Shown here: positions 16,746 to 25,390 of the stretch, piece by piece
Layout of the letters: the number at the start of each line of letters is the position of its first letter
How positions within the stretch are numbered: the stretch's first letter is position 1
DNA from: Bog-473 sp963834405
GTDB lineage: Bacteria; Actinomycetota; Acidimicrobiia; Acidimicrobiales; RAAP-2
Direction: 5' to 3'
Length of the DNA: 64,000 nt
Assembly: GCA_963834405.1 (NCBI GenBank)
Contig: CAWIBX010000007.1
Location: 248,001 to 312,000 of the forward strand
The notes under the pieces: model-generated
Seen by the model: only the letters and a program-made list of their open reading frames with translations
Told to the model about the DNA's origin: nothing
The model's database searches: none
Program-made: the position numbers and the translations under genes

Positions 16746-17972
16746 TCAGGCGCCCGACGGTGCGATCCGGGCCCTTCCCCGCCCGTAGGCCCGGCGCTCC
16801 ACCGGCGTGCGCCACACCCGCACCGCGGTCGCCGCGATGAGGACGATGAACAGGAGGGCGTAGGAGTCGGAGAGCGGGATGAGCCAGCCCCGGCCGGCGA
16901 AGATGATCCCGGGCCCGTGCGGGGCCCACCACGGCGGCGCGGCCCAGAACAACACCGCGACGGCCAGCGCCCACCACTCGCCGTAGCGCGGCCGGTCCTC
17001 GGCCAGGGCGAGCCAGGCGACGAGCAGGACGATCCAAATGAAGTGGTGCGACCACGACACCGGATTGGCCAGCGACTCGGCCGCCTCAACGACCAACAGG
17101 CCCAGCACCGGCGACGAGCGCCGGTACGCGATGGCGGCGACCACGACGCCGAACCCGGCGACCGTCGCCACGATCAGGAAGGTGGTCGGCGTCGTGACCA
17201 TCCGCCCGGCCATGCGCTCGAACGCGCCCATCAGGCCCTGGTTGCCGATCCACGAGAGCATGCCGGCACGCTGCGGGACGACGACGTAGTGCGTCCAGTA
17301 GGACCACGAGTCCGACGGGGACACCCCATAGGAGACGAACGCGGCAACGAGGAACGAGGCGCACGCACGCAGGCCGGACCGGCCCTGCCGCGTGAGGAAC
17401 AGGTACGGGATGAGGATCAGCGGCGTCACCTTTATTGCCGCCGCCAGCCCGACGAGGATGCCGCGCGGCAGCGGGAGGTCCAGCGTCATGTCGGCCACGA
17501 TCATGAGGGCCAGGATGATGTTGACCTGGCCGAGCAGGAACGTCTGGCGCACCGGGTCGAACATGATGACGGGCACCAGCAGCGCCAGGGACCACCAGAC
17601 CACCGTCCGCCGCTCCAGCGTCCGGCACACGGCGTGCAGGCACGCCGCGATCAGCAGGAACGCGGCGCCGAGGTTCACCCAGGCGAACGCCACCTGGCAC
17701 ACGCGCACCGGCAGGTGTGCGAACGGCGCGAAGAGCAAGGCCGAGAACGGCGGGTACGTGAAGCCGAGGCCGTCACCGGGATAGGTGACCGTGAACAAGT
17801 CGCTCGCCCGGGCGTGCGCACCCCCGAGCAGGTACGTGCTGAGATCGACCTGAGAATGCACGACGGCCAGGACCGTCGCGCCGGTGAAGGCCACGGCCGC
17901 CGAGGCGATCGGCCAGCCCCAGCCGCGGGCAGCGATCGCGCGCATGCGCGCCGGGAGGGAAGCGGCGGCCAC
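16746..17972 (-). CDS. GT87-family polyprenol-P-mannose-dependent mannosyltransferase
   Basis: A 408-aa multi-pass membrane protein (GT-C fold, DUF2029). About ten hydrophobic helices. Family features: the first-loop segment VDLSTYLLGG with its Asp, LGFTYPPFSALLFAP (the YPP motif near residue 75), LLGQVNIILALMIV, and AAAIKVTPLILIPYLF. It probably adds mannose from polyprenol phosphate mannose to lipoglycan outside the membrane; the donor could come from the GT2 synthase at 12406-13242. GTG at 17972, lying 41 bp downstream of ppk1 in the same direction. Confidence 0.88.
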   Translation of the reverse strand: MAAASLPARMRAIAARGWGWPIASAAVAFTGATVLAVVHSQVDLSTYLLGGAHARASDLFTVTYPGDGLGFTYPPFSALLFAPFAHLPVRVCQVAFAWVNLGAAFLLIAACLHAVCRTLERRTVVWWSLALLVPVIMFDPVRQTFLLGQVNIILALMIVADMTLDLPLPRGILVGLAAAIKVTPLILIPYLFLTRQGRSGLRACASFLVAAFVSYGVSPSDSWSYWTHYVVVPQRAGMLSWIGNQGLMGAFERMAGRMVTTPTTFLIVATVAGFGVVVAAIAYRRSSPVLGLLVVEAAESLANPVSWSHHFIWIVLLVAWLALAEDRPRYGEWWALAVAVLFWAAPPWWAPHGPGIIFAGRGWLIPLSDSYALLFIVLIAATAVRVWRTPVERRAYGRGRARIAPSGA

Positions 17973-18013
17973 GTCGCGGAATTTACCGGCGGCGGGCCGC
18001 GCGGGTCACGCTT

Positions 18014-20290
18014 TTACGCGTGGGGCGCCTTGCCCTCTTCGCCGTCCCCGACCCGGATGTCCGTGTCGAGGCGACGGCGGGCCCGTTCCCGGGCCAGCTC
18101 CTTGAGCCGCTCCTGGGAACTCACGCCATGCACGTTGCGCACCCGGCGCCAGCGCCGGTCCGGGCCCAGCTCCCACGCGTTCGTCTCGTCGGCGAACACG
18201 AGGTCGAGCACCTCGAAGAGCCGGGACTGCAGCTCCGGGTCTTGCACCGGTACGACCACCTCGACACGCCGGTCGAGGTTGCGGCCCATGAGGTCGGCCG
18301 AGCCGATATAGATCTTCAGGGGGAGACCCGGCCCGGCCGCCGGGTCCGCCGGCGCGCCGCCGAAGCGGTAGATCCGCGAGTGCTCCAGGAAACTGCCCAC
18401 GATGGAGCGCACGCGGATGCGCTCGGACAGCTCCGGGATGCCCGGGCGCAGCCGGCACAGCCCGCGGATCGCAAGGTCGATCTCCACACCGGCGCCCGAG
18501 GCGCGGTAGAGCGCGTCGATCATGGCGGCGTCGGTCAGCCCGTTGAGCTTCATGACGATGCGCCCCTGCAGCCCCGCCTCGGCCTGTTCCTCAATCATGG
18601 CCATGATCCGCTTCCGCACGGTCACGGGCGACACGAGGATCTGCCGGTAGTCGGCATGGCGCGAGAACCCGGTCAGGTAGTTGAAGAGCTCGACCACGTC
18701 GGCTCCGATTGCCCGGTCCGCGGTCAGGAGGCCGAGGTCCTCGTAGATGCGCGCCGTGCGCGAGTTGTAATTGCCCGTCCCCACGTGGCAGTAGGTGCGG
18801 ACTCCGTCGTCCTCCTTGCGGAGCACGAGCGCCGTCTTCGAGTGCGTCTTCAGCCCGACGATGCCGTAGACGACGTGCACCCCGACCTCTTCGAGCGCGC
18901 GGGCCCAGCCGATGTTGGCCTCCTCGTCGAAGCGCGCCTTGAGCTCCACGATGGCGGCCACCTGCTTGCCGTTCTCTGCGGCCTGAATGAGCGCCTGCAC
19001 AATCGGGCTGTCGCCACCCGTGCGGTAGAGGGTCTGCTTTATGCCGAGCACGGCGGGGTCCTCCGCCGCCTGGGCGACGAAGGCCTCGACGGACGTGGCG
19101 AAGGAGTCGTAGGGGTGGTGCACCAGCACGTCGCGCTCGCGCAGGAGCGCGAAGAACTCCGCCGGCTCGTGCGCGACCAGCGCGAGGCGCGGCGCCGTCA
19201 TCGGCGTCCAGGTCTCCCCGTGCAGGTCGGGCCGGTCGAGGGCGTACACGCCCCAGAGGCCGCTGAGGTCGAGCGGCGCCGCCACACGGAAGACGCCGTC
19301 GCGGCCGACCTCGAGCTCGCTGGCCAGGAGGTCGGCGAGCTCCGGTTCCATGTCGGCCTCGATCTCGAGGCGGAGCGCCTTGCCGAAGCGGCGGCGGCGC
19401 AGCTCCATCTCTATCGCCACGAGCAGGTCGTCGGCCTCGTCCTCCTCCAGGGCGAGGTCCGCGTTGCGGGTGACCCGGAAGGCGTAGTGCTGCCCGATGG
19501 TCATCCCCGGGAAGAGCCAATCGAGGTGGGCGGCGATCACCTGCTCCAGCGGCACGAAGCGCTCGCCGTCGGGCATCACCACGAACCGGGGCAGCGTCTG
19601 GGGCACCTTGACCCGGGCGATGCGGCTGTCGCCCTCCGAGGGGTCCTGCACCTGGACCACCAGGTTGAGCGACAGGTTCGAGATGTACGGGAAGGGGTGG
19701 CCGGGGTCGACCGCCAGCGGAGTCAGCACGGGGTAGATCTCGCGCTGGAAGACGTCGACCATGTGCTCGCGGTCGTCGTCGTCGAGCGACGACCAGTCCG
19801 AGAGGCGGATGCCGGCCGCGGCCAGCGCCGGCACGATGAGGTCCAAGAAGATGTGGTCCTGGCGCTGCACCAGCTCCTCGACGCGGCCCCGGATCATGGT
19901 GAGCTGTTCGCCCGGCCGCAGCCCGTCGACCGAACGCGTGCGCACGCCTGCCGCGACCTGGTCCTCCAACGCGGCGACCCTGATTTGGTAGAACTCGTCC
20001 AGCAGCTCGGAGAAGATGGCGAGGAACTTCGCCCGCTCCATCAAGGGCTGCCCGTCGTCCTCGGCCAGGTCGAGCAGGCGGGCGCCGAAGTCGAGACGCG
20101 ACTGTTCCCGGTTGGTGAAGCGCTGGTACCCGAAGGCCTCGATCTGCTGATAGGTCGGCGGCGTCACCGCCGGCACCACCGCCACGGCCTGTTCCGCCGC
20201 GCTGGCCCCGTCCGGCCCGGCACCGCCGCCCGTCGTCGTCGTCGCCGGTGTCTCCGGGGGCGGTTGACGCTGGGGCTGGGTCTGGGTCAT
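18014..20290 (-). CDS. ppk1: Polyphosphate kinase 1
   Basis: Reversible polymerisation of ATP gamma-phosphate into polyphosphate; about 758 aa. N-terminal domain: FTNREQSRLDFGARLLDLAED and RAKFLAIFSELLDEFYQIRV, where family members usually have NREL-S-WL-FN and SNLDEFF. The catalytic His lies in HVGTGNYNSRTARIYEDLGLLT (split here at HVGTGNYNS) and the second conserved His in FLEHSRIYRF; IGSADLMGRNLDRRVE closes the C-terminal domain. ATG at 20290 (MTQTQPQRQ) is preferred over ATG at 20320. The Trp-to-Arg change in the NRE-S-LDF motif is a small oddity. Confidence 0.95.
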   Translation of the reverse strand: MTQTQPQRQPPPETPATTTTGGGAGPDGASAAEQAVAVVPAVTPPTYQQIEAFGYQRFTNREQSRLDFGARLLDLAEDDGQPLMERAKFLAIFSELLDEFYQIRVAALEDQVAAGVRTRSVDGLRPGEQLTMIRGRVEELVQRQDHIFLDLIVPALAAAGIRLSDWSSLDDDDREHMVDVFQREIYPVLTPLAVDPGHPFPYISNLSLNLVVQVQDPSEGDSRIARVKVPQTLPRFVVMPDGERFVPLEQVIAAHLDWLFPGMTIGQHYAFRVTRNADLALEEDEADDLLVAIEMELRRRRFGKALRLEIEADMEPELADLLASELEVGRDGVFRVAAPLDLSGLWGVYALDRPDLHGETWTPMTAPRLALVAHEPAEFFALLRERDVLVHHPYDSFATSVEAFVAQAAEDPAVLGIKQTLYRTGGDSPIVQALIQAAENGKQVAAIVELKARFDEEANIGWARALEEVGVHVVYGIVGLKTHSKTALVLRKEDDGVRTYCHVGTGNYNSRTARIYEDLGLLTADRAIGADVVELFNYLTGFSRHADYRQILVSPVTVRKRIMAMIEEQAEAGLQGRIVMKLNGLTDAAMIDALYRASGAGVEIDLAIRGLCRLRPGIPELSERIRVRSIVGSFLEHSRIYRFGGAPADPAAGPGLPLKIYIGSADLMGRNLDRRVEVVVPVQDPELQSRLFEVLDLVFADETNAWELGPDRRWRRVRNVHGVSSQERLKELARERARRRLDTDIRVGDGEEGKAPHA

Positions 20291-20365
20291 GAGCGGCACG
20301 GCGACATGGGCCGCACGCACGACGCGCCGCCCGCTGTCACCTCGATCCTACCCCCCACCACTACG

Positions 20366-21769
20366 ATGCGCCCGGTGCCGCCACGCGTTCGTCGCACGCC
20401 CTTTCCGCGCTATTCGTTCGGGCCAAAGCCCAAGCGGCGGACCGAATTGGGGTTGCTCCTCTTCGGCTCGGGGCTGATCGTCGCCCTCTACATCATCGCC
20501 TCCCTGGGCCAGAACTCCCGGATCCCGCCGGACCTCGGCCCCTTCCTCGGGATCATCCTCGGGCTGGCGCTGGCGGCGCACATGGCGAACCGCTGGCTCG
20601 TGCCCGACGCCAACGCGGTCATCCTCCCGCTGGCCGCGCTGCTCAACGGCATCGGCTACGTCGTGATCGCGCGCTGGGACCACTGGAACCCCGGCGAAGC
20701 CAGGAACCAGGCGATCTGGGCCGCCCTGGGGGTCGGCCTCTACGTGCTGACGCTGCTCGTCGTGCGCTATTCGCGTGACCTCGAGCGCTACCGCTATCTC
20801 CTGCTGCTCTTCGCCGGCATCCTGCTGGTCCTGCCGCTGCCCTTCTCCCCCATCAACGGCGCGCGCCTGTGGGTCCACATCGGCGGCGTCTTCTTCCAGC
20901 CGATAGAGCTCTCGAAGATCCTCTTCTGCATCTACTTCGCGTCCTACTTCGCGTCGCACAAGGAGCTGCTCAGCATCCCGACCGCGCGCATGGGGAACCG
21001 CCTCATCCTCGATCCGCGTCCCCTCGTCCCGATCCTCGTGGCCTGGGGCGCCGCCATGGCCGTCATCGGCCTCGAGGACGACATCGGCTTCGCCGCCCTG
21101 CTCTTCGTGCTCTTCATCGGCCTGCTGTGGGTCGCCACGGGCCGTTACGGCTACCTGGTCCTCGGGCTGGTGCTCTTCGTGATCGGCGCGTACATCGCGG
21201 CGCGCTACTTCAACCAGGTCCACGCGCGGGTCGCCGAGTGGCGCAACCCCTGGGAGACGGCGACCTACTACAACAACGGCGGCTACCAGCTCAGACAGGG
21301 CTGGTTCAGTATGGGCAGCGGCGGCGTCGGTGGCTCCGGTCTCGGGCTGGACAACTACACGGCCGCCATCCCCGAGCTCACCAGCGACATGATCTTCGCC
21401 GCCATCGCGAGCGAGTTGGGCATGATCGGCGCCGTCGCCGTCGTCGTGGCGTTCGTGCTCCTCGTCGGCGCGGGCTTCCGCGTCGCGCAGGCGGCACGCT
21501 CGGACTTCTCCCGCCTCATGGCGACCGGCCTGACGCTCATCATCGGGTTCCAGGCGTTCTTCATCATGGCGGGAGTGGTGCGGCTGTTGCCCTTCACGGG
21601 TATCACCCTGCCCTTCGTCGCGTACGGGGGGTCCTCGCTCCTGGCCAACTACATGTTGATCGCGCTGCTGTTGCGTATCTCCGACGAAGGGGCCAAGGCA
21701 CAGAAGGCGATGCTCGCCGCGGGTGCCGCCGCCGGACCGGGCGAGCGCCCGATGGTTCCGGCGCGCTGA
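20366..21769 (+). CDS. SEDS-family peptidoglycan glycosyltransferase (FtsW/RodA-like)
   Basis: A 467-aa polytopic membrane protein polymerising lipid II with a partner class B PBP. SEDS features: HIGGVFFQPIELSKILFCIY (the usual WI-FQPSE-K block, with QPIE in place of QPSE), the loop YYNNGGYQLRQGWFSMGSGG, and the C-terminal LLPFTGITLPFVAYGGSSLLANY. The long N-terminal part with extra helices (residues 25-130) resembles mycobacterial RodA (the cell-elongation paralogue). A second SEDS protein lies at 25939-27090. ATG at 20366; divergent from ppk1. Confidence 0.9.
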   Translation: MRPVPPRVRRTPFPRYSFGPKPKRRTELGLLLFGSGLIVALYIIASLGQNSRIPPDLGPFLGIILGLALAAHMANRWLVPDANAVILPLAALLNGIGYVVIARWDHWNPGEARNQAIWAALGVGLYVLTLLVVRYSRDLERYRYLLLLFAGILLVLPLPFSPINGARLWVHIGGVFFQPIELSKILFCIYFASYFASHKELLSIPTARMGNRLILDPRPLVPILVAWGAAMAVIGLEDDIGFAALLFVLFIGLLWVATGRYGYLVLGLVLFVIGAYIAARYFNQVHARVAEWRNPWETATYYNNGGYQLRQGWFSMGSGGVGGSGLGLDNYTAAIPELTSDMIFAAIASELGMIGAVAVVVAFVLLVGAGFRVAQAARSDFSRLMATGLTLIIGFQAFFIMAGVVRLLPFTGITLPFVAYGGSSLLANYMLIALLLRISDEGAKAQKAMLAAGAAAGPGERPMVPAR

Positions 21770-21828
21770 GGTTCGGCCGCCGCGCCGATCCGCCTTGCGC
21801 CGACGCGGCGGCCCAACCGAATTCCCAA

Positions 21829-22680
21829 TCAGTTCGTGCTCAACTCTTGATTGCTCAAGGGCAGCGCACCGCCTTCGGCCGCTTCCTCCTCGGCCCGTCC
21901 GGGTAAGCCGCGCAGCGCGCCGATGATGCCCACGGCGAGGATGGCCCCGGCGAGGGGGCCTGCGATGTAAACCCACCATCCGGTGAAGTTCCACGCCACG
22001 ATGTCGGGGCCGAGGGTGCGGGCCGGGTTCATGGAGGCCCCGCTGATGGGGCTCGCGAAGAGGCCGAGCAGTGCCACCGTGCCGCCGACGGCGAGTGCGG
22101 CGTTGTGCCCGATGCTGCGATAGCCCGTCGCCGTGTTGAGGATGACGGTCACCAGGATGGCCGTGAGGATGGTCTCCATCACGAACGACCGCCACTCACC
22201 GCCGGGCTTCGCGATCGGGTAGTTGCTGCCCGACGCGACGTGGCCGTACATGTTCTGGAGCACCAGGGCGGCGCAGATGGCGCCGCCGAGCTGCACGACG
22301 ATGTAGGGCAGGGCCCAGATGGCTTTGAACACCTTGCGCGCCGTGAACGCGATCGTCACGGCCGGGTTGATGTGCAGGCCCGACAGCGGGCCCAACGCGT
22401 AGATCATCGCCATGACGACGGCGCCGGGCGCAACGACCGCAGCGGTGCGGCTGATGGGGCTGTTGCCGACGTAGTGGTTGATCACGCCCGAGCCGGCGGC
22501 GACCGTCACGAGGATGAACGTCCCCAGGAATTCGACGATGAGCCGGATGCTGAGCGGCCGGTGCTTGAGCGTGTCCTCGCTGAAGCGGATCATGAAGCGG
22601 TCGCCGATCTGGGTGTCCTTGACCTGGTCCACCTCCGCGGTGGTGACCGGCCGGATGGACGAGCCCTCCGTGTGTGTCAT
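21829..22680 (-). CDS. Aquaporin / MIP-family channel
   Basis: A 283-aa channel of the major intrinsic protein family with six transmembrane helices and both NPA half-helices: SGLHINPAVTIAF and SGASMNPARTLGPD. The N-terminal approximately 55 residues are soluble, longer than in most aquaporins. The selectivity filter cannot be set by eye; water or small polyol/ammonia transport is likely. ATG at 22680 has an excellent Shine-Dalgarno (GGGAGGGATGTG before ATG), which decides it against the open frame reaching 22716. Confidence 0.92.
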   Translation of the reverse strand: MTHTEGSSIRPVTTAEVDQVKDTQIGDRFMIRFSEDTLKHRPLSIRLIVEFLGTFILVTVAAGSGVINHYVGNSPISRTAAVVAPGAVVMAMIYALGPLSGLHINPAVTIAFTARKVFKAIWALPYIVVQLGGAICAALVLQNMYGHVASGSNYPIAKPGGEWRSFVMETILTAILVTVILNTATGYRSIGHNAALAVGGTVALLGLFASPISGASMNPARTLGPDIVAWNFTGWWVYIAGPLAGAILAVGIIGALRGLPGRAEEEAAEGGALPLSNQELSTN

Positions 22681-22797
22681 CACATCCCTCCCTTTGTGCG
22701 CGTTTGACGGGCCCACTCCTAGGGCCGAATCCGCGCGTCGTCAACCGGCACGGGCTGGTGGAGCCGCGAAGCGCCGCAGCGCGGCTGACGGCGTGGC

Positions 22798-23136
22798 TCA
22801 GGGAGTGGAGCCGCCCGCCACCTCGTACGACCACAGCTCGGAGGCGACGGACACGGGGCCGCCGTGCGGCGAGGGGCGGTCGGCCCCGGCGTGCCCGTGG
22901 GCGAACGCGGGCGAGGAGACCCATTTCTGGAACGACTCCTCGTCGCGCCAGCGGGTGACCACGAGCCACTGGCGGCGGGCGTCGGTGGGGCGGAGCAGCT
23001 CGAAGCCTTCGAAGCCCTCCTGGTCATCGACGGCGCCGGCCCGGGCGGCGAAGCGCCGGGCCAGCTCGTCGCCGGCGTCCTCGGGCACGGTGATGGCGTT
23101 GATCTTTATGACGGTCGGTTTCCTGCCATCGGCCAT
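22798..23136 (-). CDS. Antibiotic-biosynthesis-monooxygenase-fold protein (heme-degrading MhuD/IsdG-like)
   Basis: A 112-aa protein with an ABM dimeric ferredoxin-like fold. VIKINAITVPEDAGDELARRFAARAGAVDD is family-typical (split at the first 20 residues), followed by GFEGFELLRP and WLVVTRWRDEESFQKWVSSPAFAHGHAG, with a His in the region used by IsdG/MhuD enzymes to bind heme. It may degrade heme or be a general ABM-family oxygenase; the assignment between these is uncertain. ATG at 23136. It has no obvious operon partner. Confidence 0.8.
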   Translation of the reverse strand: MADGRKPTVIKINAITVPEDAGDELARRFAARAGAVDDQEGFEGFELLRPTDARRQWLVVTRWRDEESFQKWVSSPAFAHGHAGADRPSPHGGPVSVASELWSYEVAGGSTP

Positions 23137-23223
23137 GCCTTCGTCCTTCCGGTCAGCGTTGCGGCGAGCCTACGTGCCGTCGCCGGCCCGCAGTCACCGC
23201 GAGCCGGACGTCGGCCCGCCCGA

Positions 23224-23619
23224 CTACCGCTCGCGCTCGCTGATCAGCTCGATGTTGTTGCCGTCGGGGTCGAACAGGTCGACCGACTGCCCGGCGATGT
23301 TCGCCTTGATGCCCTCGTGCGGGACACCGATAGCGGTCAGGTGCTCGCACCATTCGCCGAGGGCGTCGATACCGGAGACGGCGAGGGCGAAGTGGTCGAG
23401 CGCACCCGGCGCACCCGGCGCGCCCGCACGACCTCCACGACCTCCGGCGGACAGCACGACCCGGAACCGCCCGGTGGTGGAGTGGAGCGCGATGTAACGC
23501 CCGGGCTCCCCTCGTAGTTCCGTCAGGCCGAGGGCACGCTTGTACCAGGCCACGCTGGCATCGAGGTCGGAGACGTTCAACTGGAAGTGCGACACGCCTT
23601 CGATCGCTAACGCGTCCAT
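23224..23619 (-). CDS. VOC/glyoxalase-superfamily protein
   Basis: A 131-aa vicinal-oxygen-chelate protein with two beta-alpha-beta-beta-beta modules. GVSHFQLNVSDLDASVAWY gives the first metal-ligand His, LDHFALAVSGIDAL the second, and VDLFDPDGNNIELI the C-terminal Glu. A 16-residue Gly/Ala-rich insertion (GGRGGRAGAPGAPGA) separates the modules. Catechol dioxygenase-, glyoxalase- or resistance-type activity cannot be told apart. ATG at 23619 is preferred; the frame opens to 23655. It is divergent from the DUF2510 gene. Confidence 0.83.
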   Translation of the reverse strand: MDALAIEGVSHFQLNVSDLDASVAWYKRALGLTELRGEPGRYIALHSTTGRFRVVLSAGGRGGRAGAPGAPGALDHFALAVSGIDALGEWCEHLTAIGVPHEGIKANIAGQSVDLFDPDGNNIELISERER

Positions 23620-23756
23620 CGCCACCACCGTAAGCCCGGCCGGCGCGGCCGGCAACCCGCGCTGCTCCAGGGGACGATGAGCGACGCTAGGCTGCGGTCA
23701 CGTTTTACGGTCATGGTTCCTGGATCGCCCTGGCGGTCTTTTTCGGCCTGATCCTG

Positions 23757-24050
23757 ATGCGGTCGCTCTCCTCTCAGCGACGCCGCCAGGGTCGGCCACG
23801 AAACGCGCCCGGCGCGAGCTCGTTCACCGGTCCCACCGTGTCGAGCCAGGCCTCTGATACCACCGATACCGCCGACGCCCCGCCCCGCCCGGTGACCTTC
23901 ACCGGAATCCCCGCAGGTTGGCTGAGGGACCCCACGGGCCGACACGAGCAGCGGTACTGGTCCGGGTCGGAATGGACGGAGCACGTCATGGACGGTGCCG
24001 TCCCGGGCACCGACCCACCTCCCCGCCACACCGGGCGCGAGGCTTCCTAG
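23757..24050 (+). CDS. DUF2510-domain protein, start codon unclear
   Basis: A 97-aa product from ATG 23757 with a C-terminal DUF2510 domain: PAGWLRDPTGRHEQRYWSGSEWTEHV (seen in two pieces: GWLRDPTGRHEQRYW and GSEWTEHV). Domains of this kind are common in actinobacterial membrane proteins. The same frame continues upstream to 23691 and there encodes a convincing membrane helix (GHGSWIALAVFFGLILM) with no ATG, GTG or TTG; the codon at the expected start is GTC at 23697, 3 nt after a TAGGCT hexamer. So the real protein may start non-canonically or the start codon is mutated. Confidence 0.6.
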   Translation: MRSLSSQRRRQGRPRNAPGASSFTGPTVSSQASDTTDTADAPPRPVTFTGIPAGWLRDPTGRHEQRYWSGSEWTEHVMDGAVPGTDPPPRHTGREAS

Positions 24051-24098
24051 GCCGGAAGCCGGGAGCCGGGCGGTCCTGGGACACCCAGGGCGGACACT

Positions 24099-24104
24099 TA
24101 TGCT
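24099..24104 (+). promoter_or_regulatory. Candidate -10 element of the pentapeptide-repeat gene
   Basis: TATGCT, 7 nt before the ATG at 24112. This is the spacing expected for a leaderless transcript. No convincing -35 was seen. Confidence 0.45.
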
Positions 24105-24111
24105 CCGTTGA

Positions 24112-24786
24112 ATGCCCCGTGCGGGAGACGAACGGCCCACTCCGCCGCGCCTTCCTCCTGAACTGCCCTTGGAGCGCAACCAGAAGCTCACCCCTGGTTG
24201 CGAAATCGGTGGCCGCACCATCCGGGGCGAGTACCCGGACGCGCAGCTCGAAGGCATGGTCGTCGAGGACGCGCGCATCGTCCGTTCGTCGTTCATCGGG
24301 GCCGATCTCAGCCGCCTGAGCCTGGTCGACGTCCTGGTGGAGGGAAGTGACTTGTCCGGCGCGGACATGGAAGAGGCGTCTTTCCAGCGGGTGGCCTTCA
24401 AGGATTGCCGACTTTCCGGTGTGCGCCTCCCACGGACACGGATGCGGGATGTCTCCTTCTCCGAGGTGAGGCTCGACAACGGAAACTTCCGAATGAGTAC
24501 GGGTGAGCGAGTGCTCTTCGATCACGTCAACCTGGTGCGAGCCGACTTCTACTCGGCGAACCTGACGAGCGCACGCTTCTTCGACTGCGACCTGACGGGC
24601 GCCGATCTGGCGGAAACAAGGTTCCCGGGCGCCCGATTGCACGGATCGATCCTCTTGGAACTCAAGGGTGGCGAGTATCTGCGCAACGTCGTCATCGACA
24701 GCTCGCAAGTGCTCCCCCTGGCCATCGGCGTGTTCGCCGGCTTGAATATTCGCGTCGAGGACGAGCGGGAGCCTCCGGACGCCTGA
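24112..24786 (+). CDS. Pentapeptide-repeat protein
   Basis: A 224-aa protein made largely of A(D/N)LXX-type repeats: GADLSRLSL, GSDLSGADMEEASF, ANLTSARFF, CDLTGADLAETRFPGARL. These should form a right-handed quadrilateral beta-helix of roughly seven to eight coils from residue 45 to 195. No signal peptide or membrane anchor. Such proteins include gyrase-protecting MfpA/Qnr types and many of unknown role; nothing here is specific for gyrase. Base composition is visibly less GC-rich than the flanks, and the gene converges with the kinase at 24795, suggesting a small acquired islet. Confidence 0.85.
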   Translation: MPRAGDERPTPPRLPPELPLERNQKLTPGCEIGGRTIRGEYPDAQLEGMVVEDARIVRSSFIGADLSRLSLVDVLVEGSDLSGADMEEASFQRVAFKDCRLSGVRLPRTRMRDVSFSEVRLDNGNFRMSTGERVLFDHVNLVRADFYSANLTSARFFDCDLTGADLAETRFPGARLHGSILLELKGGEYLRNVVIDSSQVLPLAIGVFAGLNIRVEDEREPPDA

Positions 24787-24794
24787 GGGGCGAA

Positions 24795-25349
24795 CTAGGC
24801 GTTCCGTGCGAACTCGAGGATTGCCTCCAGAACCGGGTCGTAGCCGTCGGTGGTGTCTACCCGGAGCAGGGGAACGCTGTCGGACGGAAACTGATAGTCC
24901 TGCCAACGGAACGTCTCTTTTTTCATCGAGTCGAGCACCTCCTCATCGGGATGAGCCGCCAGTCGGACGGGGTCGTTCATCCGCAGACGAAAACGCTCCG
25001 TCGCGACTACCGGTGACGTGGAGCACTCGATGATTCGGCAATCGGCCACGTCAAGAAACGGACGCAGCTCCTCCTGGGCGAGATGACTGATGAAGGCCGC
25101 TTCGGCCACCACCGAGCTGCCGCCGGTGAGCAGTACGCTCAGCGTCTCGAAGAAGAGCTCATACGCCTTCGGGGCGATCGATGCCCCCCACTGTGGCCGC
25201 CCGATGCCGGACCCGTGAACCACTCCTTCTTTGATCTCATCCCGCGACACCATTGGACAGGGAATCCGATGCGCGATCCGGCGGGCGAGCGTCGTCTTTC
25301 CCGTGCCTGGAGGACCAGCGACAACGACGAGCAGCGGCTTCCGCGGCAT
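24795..25349 (-). CDS. P-loop kinase (AAA_33/zeta-toxin-like)
   Basis: A 184-aa nucleotide-binding protein. The Walker A motif VVAGPPGTGKTTLARRI is at the N-terminus, followed by MVSRDEIKEGVV (the Asp/Glu lid position of small-molecule kinases), the strand SSVVAEAAFISHL, and a lid region RFRLRMNDPVRLAAHPDEE with several Arg. The fold matches the broad family holding gluconate-, chloramphenicol- and tRNA-repair kinases and zeta toxins; no substrate can be named. No antitoxin-like neighbour is present. Lower GC than the flanks, as for the convergent pentapeptide gene. Confidence 0.8.
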   Translation of the reverse strand: MPRKPLLVVVAGPPGTGKTTLARRIAHRIPCPMVSRDEIKEGVVHGSGIGRPQWGASIAPKAYELFFETLSVLLTGGSSVVAEAAFISHLAQEELRPFLDVADCRIIECSTSPVVATERFRLRMNDPVRLAAHPDEEVLDSMKKETFRWQDYQFPSDSVPLLRVDTTDGYDPVLEAILEFARNA

Positions 25350-25390
25350 CAGTAACCGCTTTCGGACAGGTCGGGGCGGGTCGGACCGCG

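Noticed and set aside
18020..21769. A 1249-codon plus-strand open frame across ppk1 and the SEDS gene
   Set aside because: Only the last 467 codons (from 20366) match a family; the rest lies antisense to ppk1 and has the His/Arg/Gly-rich look of a shadow frame.
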